A stretch of DNA of 60,399 nucleotides. Origin: Janthinobacterium sp. 344. Lineage in GTDB: Bacteria > Pseudomonadota > Gammaproteobacteria > Burkholderiales > Burkholderiaceae_D. The notes below the pieces were generated by a model. That model worked only from the letters and a program-made list of their open reading frames with translations, ran no database searches and was not told where the DNA came from. The translations under genes were made by a program, and so were the position numbers. Shown here one piece after another: positions 57,601 to 60,399 of this stretch. The DNA is taken from NCBI RefSeq assembly GCF_900112025.1, contig NZ_FOKL01000018.1, forward strand, positions 1-60,399, written 5' to 3'. Position 1 is the stretch's first letter, and each line of letters opens with the position of its first letter.

Positions 57601-59926
57601 AGAGCAACAATTCTGGGGCGACTGGCATGTGTACAGCTGGGGTTTGGGGCAACTGGCTCCTCAGCCCTTAGAGTGCGCTTTCCTATCCCTAAATTATTGG
57701 GCGTTTAAGCAGTTAGAAAATGGAAGGTCTGCCAGCGATGTAATCGAGGAAATTTTGAAGGGAAGTCAATGCTATGCGTTCCTCGGAATTGCACTTCGTC
57801 TTGCAATGGAGAAATGGGAGGTATCCAGAACCATCTTACCAATAGCAGTCTGTCAGCGCCTCTGGGCGCATGACATTGCTCGATATGTCCAAGAGCCCAG
57901 CATGGACATTGATTTATTTGGGTTCGGATTTTTATCGCGCCTAGAGGGCGAAAAGGCTGCAGCCAAAGAATTTCTCGATTCGAGGAAAAGCCGTCGGAGA
58001 GAAATCCGCCAGTTAGCAATGGTCTTTGCACTCAGCGGTAATCAAGAGCTGAGTGCTCAGTTTGAGCAAGCGCTAGTAAACTTCACTGCAGACCTTCCTT
58101 ATGAGTTCGAGGAGGCCAAACTCGATGCAACTTTTACCCGCCACCTCTCAACTGAAGCGACGCGATGGGCTGCACTAGGAAGCAAGGAAAACTACAAACA
58201 AGAGCCGCATGGACCAGGACAATTCACAGTGACCTACGAAGCACCTCATCCCCTAACTGAATCTGAGGAAAGGCGTTTAGAAGAGAGTACTATTTCGTTA
58301 CTAGGGTTCAGCATCGTGGGATGGGCGACTAAGTCATTTAGTACTAATAAACTTGGGGAAGAATTTACGTTGGAAAAAGTCGTCGCTCATGCCAAGGGAC
58401 TGGGCGAAAATATTCTTTTCGATGAGACAGATCTTGACGTGGCGTCCGCGCAGTCGGTCACAGCCACCGTGGCCGCCTGCGTAATTCGATTTTGCGCACC
58501 CAACGACAGACATCTCGCTTGGGCTTGGGCAATTATGGATAAGATTGCCAATATGAAGGAAAGGCGCGATACCTATAGCGGCTCGAAAATTAGCTGGCAT
58601 CCGGTTGGTCGACTTGTGCTCGCACTTCAGCACGATCGCAAGTCTGATTTGTCTCGCCCCGACAGTATCAGCCGACTTCTTACATTGGCACTACATCCTA
58701 TCGATAGCGTCAGTGAGTTGGCGGTGCTGGCACTATTCCAAGATAAGGATGAGATTGTGCGATGGACCGCAGGGCAACTAATGGTAAGCCTATGTATCGT
58801 TCACACAGCAAAGTATAAAAAAGGGATTTTCGACCACAGCGCAGATGAGAAAGCCCGTCAAGCCAATCTGAGAGCTGCGCTGGATGCGGTGGATAAGAAG
58901 AAGTTTTTGTCACTGCCGCAACTGCCAGATGCTTGGATTAAAGTGAAGGGGCCCAGCCGCAGGCAAAATACGGGTGAGTGGCGTGAGCCAGATGTTTACT
59001 TTGATGCCCGTATGGCGGCCAAACTGATACCGCAGATGCCTTTAGAGGATTGGATGAAAAATGACACTTTTCATCCTGTGCTTGAGCCGCTGATTAAGAA
59101 TCTGGTGAAGTGGACGGTGGATGTACACTTGCCGCCGTGGCGTACCCCAGGCCACTCCAGCAGTGGTCGAAGCAACATGTTCGAATGGAATCGTGCATTG
59201 GCAGGTATCCTGGCACGGGTAGCACCATTGTTTCCCATAAAGACCGCTCGCGACGAACTCCTTACGCCAATACTGCAAGACGATGAAAAATTGTTTGGCA
59301 TTCTCGCTCGTTTTACCGACATGTTTGTCCGACGCCACGTGTTAGATTCACCGTCGGTCGAGGCTAATAGTATGGTACTGCTGGAGATGTGCGCCGCACG
59401 CGTTATGGACGATAACCAGTTTTCCCCGGACAACTGGCGAGCAGGCCAGGTTAGGTCAAGTGAAATGCAGGAGATTATTTCGGCACTTCTATTCGTGAAC
59501 GTTGAGAAGCCGGTTTCAGGTGCTGCTCGCTTCGCAAACGAAGACTGGACAGAAATCGATATTATTCTTCCTTTGGTAAACGGTATAGTTCGAAAAATCG
59601 GCTGGTCACCATTTGTGATGGGGAAATATCTCGAACTCTGCGAGCGCGCGGGACAGTGCTATCCAATAGCCGATTTCGGACAACAGGCCAATGCTGCACT
59701 TGCAAATGTCGATGACGCTGAAGACGGCTGGACCGGCACTACGCTCCCAGCACGTTTAGCGGGCGCAATCCAACGACAAGCCGACTGGAATTTTCCTCTA
59801 CGTGTCGAAGATGCGCAGGGGCTGCTTACAGCTCTGGACAAACTCATCGACCTAGGTGACCGACGCAGCGCCGCATTGGAGCAGACTGAAGCATTCAGAG
59901 GCGTCCAGGGAGTGTTCAATCGATGA
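54632..59926 (+). CDS. Nuclease-STAND NTPase, Avs-like probable anti-phage protein
   Basis: A 1764-residue protein. The N-terminus (1-150) looks like a Cap4/Mrr-type restriction nuclease (PD-(D/E)xK): GGSGFTYED with E22, PMDDLVV with D60/D61 and LQIK with Q78-K80. A STAND NTPase follows: Walker A GLPGCGKS (314-321), Walker B KPIVFIDGIDRI (375-386), MATSRDQ at about 412 and FSHDIFFEWTFFRLL. The last 1100 residues are helical without clear repeats, in the place where Avs proteins hold the phage-protein sensor. Avs proteins bind phage terminase or portal, oligomerise and switch on the nuclease, killing or arresting the infected cell. Not identical to a family I can name; size matches Avs1-4. GC is low for this genome. 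The gene is intact and alone, with AAGG before the ATG. Confidence 0.8.
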   Translation: MTYPQPKAASSELTGGSGFTYEDTVVAYYLAQLLRFERAYGQPGLVTSVAIQQEQKNPMDDLVVGFDDSGVTRNIGLQIKRSITISGSESNTEFRGIISAAVATQRLAEFKRDVDKCGFIVEHVTPSTLRSLKRLIDWARASPTSLEFESRFLSEGNAAKDERELRQSLLPLLEASCTEDEVSFYRHFDATQMSGLDENGAWRAEVINRLQELIVTNDDGLDILLFDRLCRIAREGSANATTWTRESLLPQLRSCVTLRTIPYLQSDLKALSAYSLECMNDVSETIDDFHVGRAELQLKLARQLEQFKVVVIGGLPGCGKSAVLKRFAQDAASRGPVLFFKNDRLVGNGWTAFAASLGLRRSLSQLLSEIGSVSKPIVFIDGIDRIRPDQRGLILDVIRAIQNNSNLGNWRVMATSRDQGLEAFRTWFPPTFIASSGIGDVIVEAFSEDESEQLAQSKPNLRAVLFGNPAVREIARRPFFASVLARSIPHGTEPQAEVDLISAWWSNAGHDAVTDAVPLRQRALIDIAENGVRNFGKRIPVRDLKDSSVAQITALKTDQIINEQRGGASLTFSHDIFFEWTFFRLLVDLGDDWPTALVAAGEAPLLGRVVGILAQESLGDSGRWTAGYLSLNDKNLRRQWQREWLTAPPFTPDFQKRIVEFSTLLQSNDYALFEKVLVWFQAQHTIPSPIILGRDHGPVGTIDRLTLADMLGWPSDFIAWGRLIDWVISEAPQMPVRLIPKALELFSVWQNPWSHIENPRSYQILQLVESWLRKMEMGTLHDRSLSEAKTTIGFRDDSGVGNTLRNMLLRSARSYPEFARDLFKRTIADERLRRHSYSDLIAFSPFMSVIAPELLADLTRTELLQELPEARRQRERTRQEDYYKRRAELNAIPEESRTTKQQAALHSGSFLHSEKYDLDDVGIDRHNNAYYPSSALQEPFKSLFENNSEEALRLVSDLANHATTGWRQVHAINKSRMGTPLAVSIRFPWGEQQFWGDWHVYSWGLGQLAPQPLECAFLSLNYWAFKQLENGRSASDVIEEILKGSQCYAFLGIALRLAMEKWEVSRTILPIAVCQRLWAHDIARYVQEPSMDIDLFGFGFLSRLEGEKAAAKEFLDSRKSRRREIRQLAMVFALSGNQELSAQFEQALVNFTADLPYEFEEAKLDATFTRHLSTEATRWAALGSKENYKQEPHGPGQFTVTYEAPHPLTESEERRLEESTISLLGFSIVGWATKSFSTNKLGEEFTLEKVVAHAKGLGENILFDETDLDVASAQSVTATVAACVIRFCAPNDRHLAWAWAIMDKIANMKERRDTYSGSKISWHPVGRLVLALQHDRKSDLSRPDSISRLLTLALHPIDSVSELAVLALFQDKDEIVRWTAGQLMVSLCIVHTAKYKKGIFDHSADEKARQANLRAALDAVDKKKFLSLPQLPDAWIKVKGPSRRQNTGEWREPDVYFDARMAAKLIPQMPLEDWMKNDTFHPVLEPLIKNLVKWTVDVHLPPWRTPGHSSSGRSNMFEWNRALAGILARVAPLFPIKTARDELLTPILQDDEKLFGILARFTDMFVRRHVLDSPSVEANSMVLLEMCAARVMDDNQFSPDNWRAGQVRSSEMQEIISALLFVNVEKPVSGAARFANEDWTEIDIILPLVNGIVRKIGWSPFVMGKYLELCERAGQCYPIADFGQQANAALANVDDAEDGWTGTTLPARLAGAIQRQADWNFPLRVEDAQGLLTALDKLIDLGDRRSAALEQTEAFRGVQGVFNR

Positions 59927-59956
59927 TTGAAGCACGAGATCCGGTGGGACCCTTAG

Positions 59957-60399
59957 AGGGTGCAGACAAAATCAACAACGAAGTTGTGGCATGCTATCTC
60001 GATGTTGAGGGAGCATGCCATGGCAACCAAACATTCACTTGGCAGCACTGCGCCGTCAAGCAGTGCCGACGACACATCTCCAGCGTTGAAGCCTGAGCAT
60101 ATCGCAGTTTTGCACGATATCGTGATGGAACGCGCCCAGGCCAGCTTGCAGGAAATCGCCGACGAACTGCATTACCGCTGCGGTCTACGCGTGTGCGCAG
60201 CAACGATTCGTCGTGCCCTACGCGCGTTAGGCGTCGTACGGCTCAAGCCACTGCGCCGTACGGTCACGGTGCGAACCGAGGGCGCCAAACGATATGGCTA
60301 TACAGCGGCCCACCGGCGCGAGGCCATCTCGCCATACAGCACGAACCTGACCGATGCCGAATGGGAGCTGGTTGCTGATTTGTTCGAGCGTATGCCGGG
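59957..60399 (+). mobile_element. Insertion sequence B, second copy (partial at window end)
   Basis: AGGGTGCAGACAAAATCAAC at 59957-59976 matches the left terminal sequence of the copy at 52462-53688 with one change. The element reads rightward, opposite to the first copy, and runs off the window. Confidence 0.85.
60020..60399 (+). CDS. Transposase of insertion sequence B (partial)
   Basis: The first 126 codons of a transposase almost identical to that at 52477-53625, starting MATKHSLGSTAPSSSADD. After residue 20 only scattered differences occur through NLTDAEWELVADLFERMP at the window edge. The first 20 residues differ more, so the two copies are not a recent duplication. Confidence 0.88.
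   Translation, partial: MATKHSLGSTAPSSSADDTSPALKPEHIAVLHDIVMERAQASLQEIADELHYRCGLRVCAATIRRALRALGVVRLKPLRRTVTVRTEGAKRYGYTAAHRREAISPYSTNLTDAEWELVADLFERMP

Larger units (their letters stand above)
9329..60399. mobile_element. Integrative conjugative element inserted behind guaA (right end not in window)
   Basis: From the guaA stop codon onward the content is that of an ICE: integrase next to the insertion site, AlpA-like factor, DUF1845 protein, primase-like and DUF932 proteins, an S24 repressor divergent from FlhD/FlhC-like activators, TraI-TraD-DUF4400, and a full F-type secretion system. The layout of repressor, FlhDC-like pair, traI-traD and F-type genes is that of SXT/R391 and IncC elements, although the integrase and target differ. 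I looked for a second copy of the guaA 3' end as the right attachment site and saw none up to 60399. The left border is therefore only approximate. Confidence 0.85.

Noticed and set aside
45596..59990. Right attachment site of the ICE
   Set aside because: I looked for a second copy of the guaA 3' end (CGACCATCGAATGGGAATAA) downstream of the transfer genes and found only short chance matches, for example near 54294. The right end probably lies outside.
1..60399. CRISPR arrays, tRNA and rRNA genes
   Set aside because: No regularly spaced identical repeats and no cloverleaf or rRNA signatures were seen. The repeats at 48551-48790 are IS right ends, not CRISPR units.

Overview
The window looks like a chromosome segment of a high-GC betaproteobacterium, probably Oxalobacteraceae (Janthinobacterium, Massilia or Duganella type). 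The evidence is the short H-NS protein of the Burkholderiales type, the smpB/ratA/rnfH cluster and the guaB-guaA pair. This is inference from gene content; no database was searched.

Positions 1-9328 are core chromosome: the edge of an IS1595-like element, a Dps ferritin, an NfeD/SPFH membrane pair, an H-NS-like protein, smpB (opposite strand) divergent from ratA-rnfH, a lipoprotein, then guaB and guaA.

Directly after guaA lies an integrative conjugative element (ICE) that fills the rest of the window; its right end was not found. It opens with integrator repeats, a tyrosine recombinase and an AlpA-like factor (9.4-11.3 kb). A DUF1845 (PFL_4669-type) protein, a primase-like protein and a DUF932 protein follow (11.4-16.7 kb). 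Next is a regulatory switch: an S24-type repressor divergent from an FlhD/FlhC-like activator pair (16.8-18.8 kb), laid out like SetR/SetDC of SXT/R391 and AcaDC of IncC plasmids. A small accessory patch with an Imm1-like protein and shared repeats follows (18.9-20.4 kb). The transfer genes run from 20.9 to 45.2 kb: a TraI (MOBH-like) protein, TraD, a DUF4400 protein, a lytic transglycosylase, an OmpA-like lipoprotein and an almost complete F-type type IV secretion system (traA L E K B dsbC V C trbI trhF W U trbC N orf F H G). The repressor lacks the autocleavage Ser and Lys, and the TraI protein lacks the histidines and HD motif expected of its family.

From 45.2 kb to the end is a mosaic accessory region: a small membrane gene next to traG, an exported protein, an S49 peptidase, a tnpB element with one in-frame stop and a duplicated right end, an HD-domain/Hsp90-like ATPase fusion, several IS remnants, and a 1764-residue protein that joins a Cap4/Mrr-like nuclease domain to a STAND NTPase and a long C-terminal sensor-like region. 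The last resembles Avs-type anti-phage proteins and lies between two oppositely oriented copies of one insertion sequence. The likely picture is a mobile element that pairs an SXT-like transfer machine with a defence cargo.
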